DNA of 64,000 nt from Symsagittifera roscoffensis (taxonomy: Eukaryota > Xenacoelomorpha > Acoela > Convolutidae), in contig NC_087062.1 in the NCBI RefSeq assembly GCF_963678635.1, positions 70,020,145 to 70,084,144 of the forward strand, in the 5' to 3' direction. Numbering within the stretch: position 1 is the first letter of the stretch; each line of letters begins with the position of its first letter. The notes under the pieces were generated by a model. The model made no database searches. It was given only the letters and a program-made list of their open reading frames with translations, and was not told the origin of the DNA. This document shows, in pieces, positions 11,228 through 23,500 of this stretch. The position numbers and the translations under genes are program-made.

Positions 11228-12407
11228 CTCATCGTTTCTGTTGACGCCCTGTGGACAGAATGCCCTCTGAGTAACTCTCCACTCTGCATCATCGCACCAA
11301 GAGGTTGTCACACATATACCATCTGCACTTGTGACAAATATTATTTTGAGATAGTTCTCGCAGTAGAGACAAAATTAGAGAACAAATTTATCGTTTTTAT
11401 CACCACAAAACATGGTTATGAATTTGATAACCTCCAGCGGGTAATTGTAAAATGCGATTGATAATTGTTTTGTTTAAATTATTTTGTTAAGTACTTATCA
11501 TGATTCTGGCTAAAAATTGAACTTAAAACATATAGAGAATTTTTAAGTACTCACCCATTTTTAACAATACATACCTGCCCATGGAAAACAAAATGCGACA
11601 AACATGCTTGATGGTAAAAATACCGCCCAAAAGTTAAGCATGGTTCGAAGTTTTTAGTCAATTCGCACAAACGAAAAATCACAATTTATTTTATGGAAAG
11701 CAACAGAGAATTAAACCATATTTTCTCTCCTGAGTGTTAGAAAAAAAAATAATCTGTGACTCCCAGATGTTTAAGATGATTCTTGCCAAATATCAAAGAA
11801 ATGAAAGTATTGCGAAGAAGAAATATCCTCGAAACAGCTTTTTTTTATAAATCTGAGCAAGGGAAAAACAGAGGTTTAACTAGGATACCATTTAGAAAAC
11901 TGGAGCAGGTTCTTAATTGAATGTTCATAGTTTTGTTCCTAGCTAAAATGTTCACATCACCAGTCGGAGTCCAGGACTCTAATTTAAAGTCTGGACAAGG
12001 TTTATAGTCGCGGACGAAGTCTCGAAACATCAAAGTTTGGTTACGATGGTCTAAAAATTAGTCGCAATATTCTGCAAATCAGTCGCGCTGATATTGTCGA
12101 GAAATTATTAAGGATAGTCTGAAATTCAGTCGCGCTTAAAATCGCAGACCTGGATGCTGCGCATGCTCTCAACCAAAATTTGTAGAATGGTTAGATTGGA
12201 GGCGGATTAAATGCAGAATGGTCTAAAAGCAGAAAAGGTCTAAGAGCAGAAAAACATAAAAAGATTAACTTTTTAGGCTAATCGGTAAAACAAATCGTTA
12301 ATTGTCAAACTTTCCAAAGAAACGAATAGATTATGCATATACTGAGTACTTCGATGAAAATTTTTAAAAAAATTAATGAAAAAAAAAACTTGATGCATTT
12401 ACTCAAT
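11228..12407. other. No gene seen
   Basis: AT-rich sequence between the gap-proximal open frame and the left LTR of the minus-strand retroelement. I see only short simple repeats and chance open frames (11845-12033, minus). Confidence 0.5.
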
Positions 12408-12785
12408 TGAGTTTAGATGTGAGGTAAACTCATAGAGTAATTTCAGATAAGGTGCACCATCTGCTCGTCACGCTATCTTATTTTCGGCTGGATAGATTCG
12501 TGCAACTTCTTAGGCTAATACCGATCTTAATCTTACTCTTATATAACTTAGTCTCAATAGATCTAGAGTATACTAGTTTTGTTACGAGTCAGTCTCTTGG
12601 AGAAAGCAACTAAGTTGTAAGTTAAATTCAGAATGCTCTGGTGCTGAAATTACAAGTAACTTCAGCACTTACAAATGAGTGGGTTGTTAGTTTGATAGAG
12701 TGTGATTGGTTAGTCTTTAATATTTTATAGGGATAAAATATCGAATTTATAACCAATAATAATATATAGTTTGGATCTGGTTCCA
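12408..12785 (-). repeat. 3' LTR of the minus-strand retroelement
   Basis: 378 bp, nearly the same sequence as 30352-30729 in the same orientation. Contains the dyad GGTGCTGAAATTACAAGTAA continuing to CTTCAGCAC that is found in all four LTRs. It is followed on the inner side by the purine-rich (minus strand) CCCGGGTGGG tract. Confidence 0.95.
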
Positions 12786-12989
12786 CCCACCCGGGGTTTA
12801 CAGAGTTTTTGTTCTTTTGACCTCTATCTGTAATGGAGGATGGATGATGATCGTTTGTATTTCGCGAGCACCATTTTTATTCCGTTCTCGGAGGTGAAAG
12901 CTCCAGGAAGCTGGAATCGTAGATGTCTCTCTGTCATTCAACAATGACTCTCACCGCCAACGAAATCAATCTGAATTCCAAATGGTTTG

Positions 12990-13220
12990 TTATGATCGTT
13001 TGTTCTTGATCGGTGTGGAGAACTGTTCTTCGATCTTGTTTTGGGAAAGGCGTGAAGCTCGCCTTTGGAGGGAATGTCTCGTAACTCGGATCTGTACGTA
13101 TACTTGAACATCGAGATGGTCATTGGTCTGGTTCAATGAAGTCCTTTGCTTCGGTGTCAAGACGTACTTCAAATACTTTGAGATATGGTTGTGAGCGGCA
13201 TATCGGTTGTGTTTGGCCAT
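12990..13220 (-). CDS. 3' ORF of the retroelement, 76 aa, unknown
   Basis: An intact 76-codon frame starting MAKHNRYAAHNH. Its counterpart in the plus-strand copy (50515-50904) reads the same frame: RYAAHNH, then RTSLN, then TNDHLDVQVYVQIRVTRH are conserved, with a Gln here where the plus copy has TAG. Frame conservation across two diverged copies argues that it encodes a protein. It is basic, with no signal peptide or membrane segment. Function unknown. It lies in the last 1 kb before the 3' LTR, where retroviruses often place accessory genes. Confidence 0.6.
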   Translation of the reverse strand: MAKHNRYAAHNHISKYLKYVLTPKQRTSLNQTNDHLDVQVYVQIRVTRHSLQRRASRLSQNKIEEQFSTPIKNKRS

Positions 13221-13401
13221 TCTGTGGGTCGAAAGTGATGGGGTCGTCTTTGTCTCTTGATACTCGTCTTTGTGATTGCGTATGATCTATATTACTGCAT
13301 TATATAATTTACATATATAAATGTTTAGTTAGTTCTTCTTTTAGTTATGATTTTTTATTAGTTTTTATCGCAAATGATTTTTTTTAGTTCTGTTATTTTA
13401 A

Positions 13402-13429
13402 AAGAGTTACTCACACTTGAGTAACTCTT
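13402..13429. other. Perfect 12-bp stem hairpin, conserved in both copies
   Basis: AAGAGTTACTCA, loop CACT, TGAGTAACTCTT. The plus-strand copy has the same hairpin at 50304-50331 with one stem mismatch and a different loop. Its position in the untranslated 3' region of both copies suggests an RNA structure, for example for export, stability or packaging. The role is inference. Confidence 0.7.
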
Positions 13430-13470
13430 GTCAAAAATAAGAGTGTGTCACAAAGCGTGTGTTCTAGCGC

Positions 13471-13528
13471 GGTGGGTTAGGCCGGCTATTAAGTTTGCTC
13501 AGGACGTCGTCTTCCGGTGGGTTAGGCC
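13471..13528 (-). repeat. Paired 13-mer GGCCTAACCCACC, 45 bp apart
   Basis: GGTGGGTTAGGCC at 13471-13483 and 13516-13528 on the plus strand, with a GACGTC palindrome between them. The plus-strand copy keeps both 13-mers at exactly the same 45-bp spacing (50205 and 50250). A constrained non-coding element. Confidence 0.75.
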
Positions 13529-14360
13529 AGGAGTGAGGGTATGATTGCATGCTGGTTTTTTATGGAGTCCTATTTTGTGTTAACTTTTTATGTCATGTTT
13601 GTTTTTGGTTTTTTCCTTTTGTTGTTTTGGATGTGTCCTTTTCTTAAAAATCAAATAGTTTGATTTGGATTTGTCTTTCGTTTTTTTTGGTGTTTTCTTT
13701 TTTCTTTTTTAGACTTATCAATAGTTTTTAAAAGAATAATTTATCGGGTTTTTTGAGCTGGTTTAATCCGGTTTCGGTACCTTGGGTTTTCTTTTTTTAG
13801 TCATGCTGTTAATTTGTGGTTTATGGTGTTTAGTAAGCTGCGTTGGTTAGTTGGGATTATTATATAATTCCTTTCCAACCGGGTTAAAAGAAAGTTGGAA
13901 ACTTGTTTTTACTAGTTTGAGTTGTCGTTAGTGAAAGTTAAAACTTGAAATCATTATTTTAAACAATTCGTCGTGGGCGAGCGGTGCGAGTGTGAATAGA
14001 ATTTGTGTGCGAGTGAATTTGGTCTTTAAAAGGTTAGTACTGCTTGCATTTGTATAGACTTACCACTGCAATTTTTAAATTTACTGCTTTGTGGGGATTT
14101 TCATTGTATTTAGATTTACTACATTGGGGAAAGGAATTTATAGATTAGTTTACAACGATGGAGAAGAAATTCACTGCATCATCCACTGCGGTTTGTTTAT
14201 AAAAGTTTATAATTTATGAAAGAGTCTGTAATTTTTATTTTGTTTTTCTGTTTGTAGATGATCGTGATCTAAAGACTAAAGAAAAAGAAAAAACATTTAA
14301 TAAGAATTGTTTAATTTGTTTTGAATTTATTAGTTTATAATTTATTTAATTTATACTTAC

Positions 14361-16102
14361 CTAGTCATCGGGAAAGAAGCCATGAGGGAAGATATCGTGT
14401 ATAGCGTCTAATGTGGTTAGTAACAGTGGCCAAAGCAATTGAAGTGCTTTAATGGTCTTTAGTTCTTCAGTGCCAATGGAAAATTCGTGATTGGTATGCT
14501 GGATAAGGTTAAAAAGCTTGTGATTATATTTAATATTGTGAATGAGTTCTAATATTGGGAATTCTACAGGTTGGATATATTCATGCGGGACAAAAAGAGG
14601 TCGGGATTCTTCTACATTGGAGGTCTTGGTGAGTGGACAAAATATATACATTTGGGTTATGGGGTCATATTTTCGGAGGATGCCTTGAAATGCAATACTT
14701 GAAATTAAGGAAGATTGGTGATGTGTATTTATGGTTAATAAATTGAAATCGATGATGGGGTTGTCGTGATTGTGTATCTAAACTAAAGTGATTTTGGATG
14801 AATTTATAGTAAGAGTAAGTATGTGTTTGTTTAGTTCTTAACATGATGTCGTGTGAACAGTGCAAATCGCGTTTTTTTTTAGTGAGGAAGTGGAAGGTTA
14901 GTGAAAAAGTTTCAAATTTCTCGTAGAATGATTTATAAGCTTGGATGTCGTTTAGTGCTTCAGAAATGATGTGATCGTGTTTTTATCTATTGAGCTTAGT
15001 GTAAAGATGTAGGGTGTTTGGATGAAAAATTTGTTTGTTGCGGGTTAGCAAATTTGTCATCGTCGAGGAATTGATCTTGATTGGGTCTGATGATATTGTG
15101 CTCATAGTGTTCGATGAAGTATTCGTTAGCCCGGGGTGAGGTGAATTTTTTAAATAATTTTTTGTATCCTACGTGCGTAAGTTGTCGCGGTGTTAGTGCT
15201 GTAGTTAGTCTAAAAAGGTCATTTTTACTTTTTTCTACTTCTTGAGGTGTATTACTGAGGGGTATACAAATTGGGTTTGAGAAATGATAAAATGATGTCC
15301 AGTGGATTGTGGGTATTGGTACATGCTCATCGACATAGTGGGGTTGTTCAGTGTGAGGGTTGGAGTGACTAATTGTATATTGAGGAAAGAAGGGTAAGGA
15401 AATTTGGAGAAATTCGGGAGTATTAGTATGATCCGGGTGGTTTATATAATCGCGGGCTGTTCCGGGTTTGGAGGGAAACGGGTGATTAGGAAGTTTTCTT
15501 TTGAATGTTCTATATGCACGTTTAGTAGTGGATGATGATTGGGTTGATGTTGAGGATTGAGCTAAAGAAGGGAAAATTGAGCTATAATCTGAAGAAGGTG
15601 TACAAGTTGGTGGGTTTGATGATGTTATGGTTCACGATAATTGATGAATGGTTAGGGTGTGAGGGTGTTGTACTTTTTGCTGTAGTGTTATTAGGTTATT
15701 CAGCTCATATGAGATTTGCGTGGTATCTGGGGAATTGTTGTTGGAACGTTCATTGGTAAAGGGGCAGTATGTCAGTCTTACTTGGGAAATATGAGAGATA
15801 GTAGAGGGGGATTCAATTTGAGATTGCGAGTGTATGGGTCGAAAGGGGGGTTGAGAAAATGTTGACGGGCTGGGTTCTGAGTTTGCGAATTCGTCTGGGG
15901 TTTCTATAACTGAATTATTAAGTTGGGAGATTGTATGAAAAACTGTGATATCCGAGTTAGCATCAGAATCCATGCCGGATGATGTGTTGATATGGGGTGA
16001 TTCAGGTGGCGGGAAAGCAAAAAGTGGGATGATGGGAATTGGGTTTTGGAGATTGGCTGGATGGGAAATTGAAAGGTGAAGGGATCCAATTTGTCGGCTC
16101 AT
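14361..16102 (-). pseudogene. Broken copy of the 601-aa ORF
   Basis: Homologous to 47542-49347. It begins at the ATG at 16102, again embedded in the ATGA that ends the envelope frame, and ends with HGFFPDD at the same relative place. Intact pieces are 15632-16102 (N-terminal Ser/Pro/Asn-rich part), 14665-14865 (contains HCSHDIMLRTKQTHTYSYY) and 14361-14651 (C-terminus). The pieces lie in different frames or are separated by stops. Function unknown, see the intact copy. Confidence 0.8.
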
Positions 16103-18862
16103 CGTGGGCTTAGAAAAATGATTGTTCTGAGACTGAAAATTTGTGGTATGTGGTTGTTGAATTATTTGTTCACAGGTATCGTCACTTTGGGATTGTTGTG
16201 TTACTATATGGTAAATTGGACTTGTGCTAAATTTCTAAAATTTCGTGGTACTAGTGATAATGGATGATTACGGTTTAGACTTGGTAATTGTGGTGCTGTG
16301 GGTAGTGTGTTTGTGTTGTGTTGTAAGTCGTCATATTTGTTTGGTGTAGTTGATAATTTTGTATTGTATTCTTTTATTTGTGCGTCTAAAATTATTTTTT
16401 TTATTGATGTGGAAAAAATTCAAAAAATCCTGCAAGAAGTATGCGTGCTACGCTTGCTTGTCTATTTACTTGTGTGTGTATTGCGCATGTGTTATAGATT
16501 CTCTTTAATGGGGAGAAAATAAATCCAATAAATGTTAAACATTGCGTGTAATATAGTCAATCTTTCTAAGATGTAAAAGGGCCATCCTAGAAAAGATAAA
16601 AGTTCGTTTTTTAGATTTACAAAACTAAAAATATTGATTGGCGATATTTCCTGTGGTCGGTATTTTTTGCCATTTAAATAAATGTAATCTTTAATATCTT
16701 TAAAAAATCCGCTGTAATCTGTGCGTAAATGTCTGAAATTCCTGCTGTTTCTGCAAGTTTGCGTAAATTCTGATCTATTGATTGTCGTTGTATTGTGTCC
16801 ATTTTTGTAAGTAGTTCCTGAAATTGTTGTGTACGAATGTGGTGTTGTATGTCTGATTTTGAGTAGATGTCAATCGATTGTAAATCGATATTTGGGTTGC
16901 GGGCGATAGCTCTAATACTTTCAGGTGAAAAATTTTTTAATGGTGGCATTAGTGTTGGATATGATGTGAGTAGGTAGTATTTGTCTTCGTCGGGGTTTAC
17001 TTGTACAACTTTGTGGCTATTTTCTGATACACATGGGACTGTTGTATCCCTAAAAAAGTTCTTCTTGAGAGTGTATCAACAAAAAGTACTTTATTTTTGT
17101 ATAATAGTTTTTAACATCGTTTAGCTTCAAAACTTTTTTAATGGTGGCATTAGTGTTGGATATGATGTGAGTAGGTAGTATTTGTCTTCGTCGGGGTTTA
17201 ATTGTACAACATTATTGCTACTTTCTAATACACATGGGACTGTTGTATCCCAAAAATAATTTCTTTTTGAAAGTGTATCAACAAAATATACTTCATTTTT
17301 GTAGAACATTTTTTAACATCGTTTATCTTCAAAAACATATAAAGGTGATACTTTTTTGGTACAAGTGTAATACTATATAATTTTTCCTTCATAATCAATG
17401 AAGTTTGATCTATTTCTGGATAATAAATATCCTGCATATGGTATTTTTAGAACTGCTAGTGCTAGTGATTGTAGAGATTGTGTTCTTTCAAGTTCACATA
17501 ATTGATGTAGTGTTTCTAGTTCTGATATTGACATTTCTTGAAAAATTCTGCTTATTGTGTAGTCTTATTTCATGTCTAAGTGTATGTCATAAAGTATTTT
17601 GCCGAAATATGTGCTGTTCATAAGTGATAGTTCTTGTAATCGTGTACTTTCTGTGTCTTGTGGTTTCAATTTTCCACCAATTCGTCCTGTTTTCTTTTGA
17701 AATTTTACCGAGAAGTATGAGTTTTCATCAGTGTATGAGTGAGATGTCGCCATTTGTTGAATGATTAAATTTCCTGTATTTATGTTAAACCATCTCGTGT
17801 TCGACCAGAGTTTCTGAATATTATGTTTTATAACATGGTTTGTTGTATTTGCATGCGAGTTCTGTTTCTGGGTATATTTGAAAATGTGTTAATTTATTTT
17901 CGATATTGTGGATGTTTCTAAACTTATGATTCGTACTTCTGATCTGGTCAGGGTTTACATCTTCATACTGGATTGATTCAATAAAGTATTTTTGGTTAAA
18001 TTTTATCATTCTAGCGTGGATCTTTGCTACTTGAAAAATTGTGCAGGTTTCTTCGGGAAACCAAACAATGGTTGCTTGTGTGCGGGTTGTAGGATCGCAA
18101 TATCCTTGGTCGTTTTTGCAAAGGAGTCTAATGCCTTGATAAAGAATTGTATCGTCTTTTAAGTCGCGTGTAAGTTGTACTTTTTCAAGTTGTTTTTCCA
18201 ATCGAAAAACATTATCTCTTGGTATCCTTTAATTTTTGTATCTGCTTTGCAATTTGAGGGATTATTTATTCCAATGTGTGGTATCTAAATTTTATCATGA
18301 AGATCGGTTGTTAATCTCCCGTGTGCTCCATGGAAAGGAAATTTTGTATCTAGTCGTATGTGACCTTGGTGTTTTTCAATTTCGGCTTGATGTGCTACGG
18401 AAAAACTTGAAAATTTACAATTTTTCTCTTCGTGCCTATAATTGGTGTAACGTTTAGTCGTATTAGTTCGTTTTTACAGTCTTCAGGGCTGAATTGTAAT
18501 AATCTTTCGATGTAATAATTTTTGTGGTCTTATCTGTTTTTATTTCCGTTTGAAACTTGTGAACAATGTACTTTCTTTTCGAAAAATGTTGCTGTAAACT
18601 TGTATCCTGTTAGTGTTGTCGCTCGGGCTTTTGAGTATAATGTAGCCCTTACTTTTATGGTTTCTATAGCTTGTGGTTCGGATTCACATTGTGTTGCTTG
18701 ACTGATAGCATATTTATGTAATGTTTTGTGTTGATTTTTTTCACAATCGTAGTGTGTTACTAATAAATCTTGAGGTCCTGTGCGAGGAGAAGGATGTTGG
18801 TTTGGTTCGGAAAAAATAGGAAAAAGGCGGTGTTGAGATGTGAATATCTTTAGAATATACAT
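16099..18862 (-). pseudogene. Broken copy of the envelope-like gene
   Basis: Homologous to 44927-47545 throughout. Intact pieces include 18530-18862 (signal peptide and N-terminal region), 17821-18201 (central region with conserved cysteines), 17565-17753, and 16674-16949 (helical region before the membrane segment). It is interrupted by frameshifts, stops and an internal tandem duplication (16930-17340). The start codon still overlaps the end of the preceding ATG-less frame, and the stop is still the ATGA that starts the next gene. Confidence 0.85.
16930..17340. repeat. Tandem duplication of about 210 bp inside the envelope pseudogene
   Basis: Two adjacent copies, about 16930-17138 and 17139-17340, each beginning TTTTTTAATGGTGGCATTAG and ending near the AACATCGTTTA motif. 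They differ at several positions, so the duplication is not very recent. The intact plus-strand gene has a single copy. Confidence 0.85.
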
Positions 18863-19560
18863 GTGTTTGATAATCCTGAGTATGGATTATAAAAAGTTAT
18901 ATATCCGATTTTCTTTTTTGTATATCTATCGTATTTATATATTATTTCTGTTGTTATAAATGGAGGAGGTAAAGATTGAGCTGTTATATTAGGAGGGGCT
19001 AATGAAAATGGATGTTGAACAATGTTATTTAGTCTTACTGAAGTTCGAAATTTAGTGTGAGACTACTTTGTTGTAGTATTTGAATGTTATGTTCTTGTAT
19101 ATCTTTGTGGATATCTCGTCGATATTGTAATCTATTTGGTGGCCCAGTTGAGTAGTCGGCTACTTTCTTGATGCTGACCAAACAATGGCGAGGGTGCTAC
19201 GAATGTATTCCAATCTACTCGTAGTGGTATATTATGGGATGGTTGTTCTTGATATCGTGAATCAAGATTTGTAGGGAAATTTAGGGGAAAAATGTGTTGG
19301 TGATTTTTGACTTGAAGAAGGTGTTGAAGGAAGGGAAAATGTTTCTGGTAATGTTGATAGTGTTGTATCAAATGAAAAGATAATTGGGTCGTCTACTAAA
19401 TTTGGTTCACCTTGAGTGTAGGTGTGTGTTTTCCCCAATATGGAAGACGTTCTGTGGTTGCTGGGGGATTAAAAGGATTTTCTCTAATTTGTTCTGAGTT
19501 TGATTAGCAATTTTGAAAAATTTCTAAGAGTGGAATTTTTTATGATGAAAATTTATTTTT
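18850..19560 (-). pseudogene. Shortened copy of the ATG-less ORF
   Basis: Homologous to the C-terminal two thirds of 43806-44939. The intact stretch 19132-19371 contains DWNTFVAPSPLFGQHQESSR, matching the plus copy closely. The stop TAA (18850-18852) overlaps the envelope ATG by 13 nt exactly as in the plus copy. A deletion has removed most of the N-terminal region, joining ...AAAATTGCTA to a point about 460 nt further into the plus-copy gene. Confidence 0.75.
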
Positions 19561-19690
19561 ATTCCAGTATTCTTCAATAAAAAGAAACAAAAGAATGGTG
19601 GCTAATGTGAATGTGATGACTGCCTTCTTAATGCATTTGCATATTGTCATTATAAGTGATGTTAAAACGTGAGAAAAATTATGAATAGTA
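19554..19690 (-). pseudogene. Remnant of the second small hydrophobic protein
   Basis: Minus-strand translation contains MTICKCIKKA followed by a hydrophobic run and EEYWNK, matching the C-terminal half of the 62-aa protein at 43609-43797. The preservation of TICKCIKKA and EEY supports real coding in the intact copy. The N-terminal half is not clearly preserved here. Confidence 0.65.
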
Positions 19691-20552
19691 GAAAAACATC
19701 GGTTCTACTAAATAGATTTCAAAAAATTTGAATAGATATTGAATTATCGTACCTGAGCAGGTTGTCAAGAATTAAGGAAAGGTATATATATACTTCGAAT
19801 AGTCAATAGAAAATTAAAAAAAGATTGCAAAGAATTATTCAAAGAATTATTTAAGCTTCTAAGGTGTCAGCTAAAAATATTATTAAAAATTTTAAGAAGT
19901 TAGAAAGTTTTATGAAAAAGTTTGAAAAGAGTTGTTTAAATTTGTTGACTGTTGTCAAAAGAAGCATTTAAGAAAAGAATTGGTTTGTCGAATCTTTTTT
20001 AATTTTTTGAGGCTAAATTTCACTGTGGTCGAGTTATTTATTGATTTTTTGACAAGTCGGTTGAATTTTGTCAAAAGGGGGTAATTTGAGGTGTCGGGAA
20101 GATCTTCTTGGTTTTGTTTTTATTTATGGAATGGTTGGGGGTGTCCAAGAAATATTTGTACTTTAGGCTAAATGACCATGTGCTTTTTACTCTTTAGGCT
20201 AATTTAATATTTTTGCTTGGAGAGTTTTTGAGCTCTAAGTTGGGAAAATATTGTTGATCTGTGTACTACTTGATAGGGCAGGGTTGCAATATTGAGATTG
20301 TATTCAGTTTAAACGTCATTTTGTAGCGGTTTGCTTATTTGTGACCTGGAGGTCTTGGAGTTATAGTTATAGTTATGCTTGGAGATGAATATGTGTCGGC
20401 TAATAAAGTCGTGTCACTATAAATAAAGTGGTGATCCGGAAAGATTTTTATTGGCTGATTTTGAAAAAGATCTATTCGAGTGTTTTTCAGCATGATATTT
20501 TGAAAATGTGTATGTTCAAAATAATTAAAAAGAAGGTAATGAAGAATGAAAT

Positions 20553-23500
20553 TTAAATTTGTTTTTGAAATTCAGTTTTTTTCAATACTTTAGATTGTGG
20601 AATGAAGGTTTTATAATTTTTTCGAGGCTGACTTCTAAATCGTGATGATTGTCTATGTTCAGATTTCTCTATTTGATCCTGTGATAGAATTTTTTCTGTC
20701 ATTTCTCTATTTTTTCTTTGTTTTTGAGGTGTTTTTGTCTTTGGTTTAGGAGATGTTTGGTGAACTAATTCTTTTTGTTGGTCGGTCTTTTGACTCTGTT
20801 TGATTTCTGAATTGTCTTGAACATTTTTTAAAACTGTAAAAAAAGATAATTGAGTTAATTCACGGAATGCGTATTCTTTTGGGTAATAGGATAATAGGTT
20901 ATTTCGATGTTGAACAATTTCTTTTTTACTTGAGTCAGTAAGTTTTTATGTTACATCAGTGGGTTTACCAATTCTTTGATATTGTCTATTTCGGAGTGGT
21001 TGTAACTCTTTAGAAATTCCTTTTTGTGTTGTTAAGTTTGGAATTAAAACAAATGTTCCGATTTTTAAATCTGTTGCTGGTGTGAAGCGTGAATTGATTT
21101 GATTATTTACGTTTTGCCTTTGTAGCAAGTTTTTTGTTATTTTCTGATAAACTTCGTTGAGTTTCTTATCTCTATTTCAAATACAATCGGTGTGTGTACC
21201 GAAAGCTAATTTTAAAATTTGTGGATGATGAAAATGGTCTTCATCATGGGTATGTAGTGGTAAATTTTAACAAAATGAATCTTTATTTGGTTGACAATAC
21301 CCTGTGCATTTTCATGGACGTTTGCTGTAAACATAATTGGTTTACGTGGTTTTTGGTTAAAAACTAATCCATATGGTGACATTCCTTGTGTTGTTGTAAT
21401 TTGTGAATTATATGATAAGGGAAATAACTTTACATCTGTTGACCATTCGGTGTATCGTGTATCATTTCCATTAAGGATACATCTGAGATATTCTTGTAAT
21501 GAACGGTTCATACCTTCGACTAATCCATTTTTCCAAGGTGCATGAGATGTACGTGGTTTATGTTTAATGTTGTTTAAGTGGCATAAAGTAATTATTTCGT
21601 TATTAATAAATTTAGTGCCATTGTCTGTGACTAGGATTTCGGGTAATCCGAATTTAGCTATCCAGTGTTCGTAGAATGTTGTATATGCATAGTAAGCATT
21701 ACAATTGGGTACGGGGTTGAGTGCTACATAGTATGTAAATACATCAACAATGACCTTTATATATGAATTTCCTTCTGAGGATGGTGAAATTGGTCCTTTT
21801 GTGTCAAATGATATTCTGTGATTGAAATATAGATATTGTCCTTTAAAATCTTGTTTTTCTGCAATTTGTTTTTGATTTGGGTAGGGTTTATTTAATTGAC
21901 ATATTATACAATCGTTGCATAATACTTTATTCCAAATTGGTGCCTTGGAAAATTAAAAATTTTGGATAAACTTAGAGTATGTCTTTTCTGCTCCTGAATG
22001 TCCTTTTGTGTGTAGGGTATGTGTAGGAACATCATATTTAAAGGTAGACAAGGTACTTTAAAATCAGGTGTCTGATATTCTAAAAATGTGTGCTTTCATT
22101 TATAGCGGTATTATTGAATTTTCTGAAGTATGTAAGGAGTGTTTTGTTTCCTAAGATTGTGGTATCAGCTTTGGTTGGCTTAGTTTTATATTTGTGCCAT
22201 GATTTTAGCTGTCTGATGTCGGGATCAAGGTTTTGGTCTTTCTGTAAGAGTTCTATTGTGATTTTTCCTGTTGTTGGCAGAAAAATGTTTTCGACTTCTG
22301 TTTTTGATAGGGTTATTGTATCAAGTGGGTCATGTAGATTAAAAACTTGATATTTTGTGTATTTTGAATCATTTGGTAACGGTCCTGATACATTTATTGT
22401 TTCCTTTAGGTTTCCTTTTTCTTTTAAAATGAAAGGTTCTTTTTTACGTGGTTGTTGCTTAATTCGCTTTTGTTGAGTTTTGTTTTTGATCCAATGTGAA
22501 TATGGAATTGGCTTAAATGTAGATGTGCCCAAAAAATCAATTTCTTAATGGTTGTTTTGACAATCTAAATAGAGTAGGAAATGTTGTAGATTGTTTATTT
22601 GTGATTGCTCTATCTCAGTTTTTTCTGCATTTTTACATTCCAATCGTGGTGATGTTTCATCTTTAGCGAGAAAGAATTTTATATTTTGTGGTATTTCAAC
22701 TGTTGTTTTTTTTGTTAGTGGTTCAAGTGGTGTATTTCTACTAAGAGTATCAGGTAGTGCAAGGTTTTTTCCTGCTGTCCATACTATGAGTAAGTTTTGA
22801 AGTTTCATCAAAATTAGTTGAAATCTGTGAACTTTATGGTTTGGATTTGATTTTTGTGTAAAAAGAAATATGATAGGTTTATGACCTGTAAAAAAAACTG
22901 TTGGATGTTTTGATCCAAGTATCAAAAATTCATATTCTGTTAGAGTATGTATGATAGCTGTGCATTCTCTCATAAGAGTAGAGAGTTTTAATTCAGCTTG
23001 TGTAAATAGGCGAGAATTTTCTAATATAAGATTCATTTTATTTGTTCCATTTTGGGATTGTAGTAATGCTGCACCGATGCCAAAGTTCGAAGCATCGCAC
23101 ATTGCATAAAATGGTTGATTGCGATCTGGGATTGTGTTTGAGATTTGTTCGGTGAGAAGTTTTTTGATTTCTTCAAATCGTGTTTGATATTCTGTTGTCC
23201 ATTCAAAATTATTTTGTTGTCTAAGAATGTTATAGGATGGTCTTAAGTATAAATGCTTTTTATAGACGTATTTACTTAAGAAATTTAACATTCCAAGGAG
23301 TTCTTGGATTTCCTTTTTGTTTGTAGGTGGCTGGAATTTTTTTAATTGCGTCTATTTGTGATTTGAATGGGGTTATAGTGTTTTTCTCTATAATGTGTCC
23401 GAGAAATTTTACTCGTGTTAAGAAAAAAAGTGATTTATCTGGGGCTGCTTTCATATTTTCGTTCTGTAAAATTTGATGATATTTTTCTAGAACTATGAAC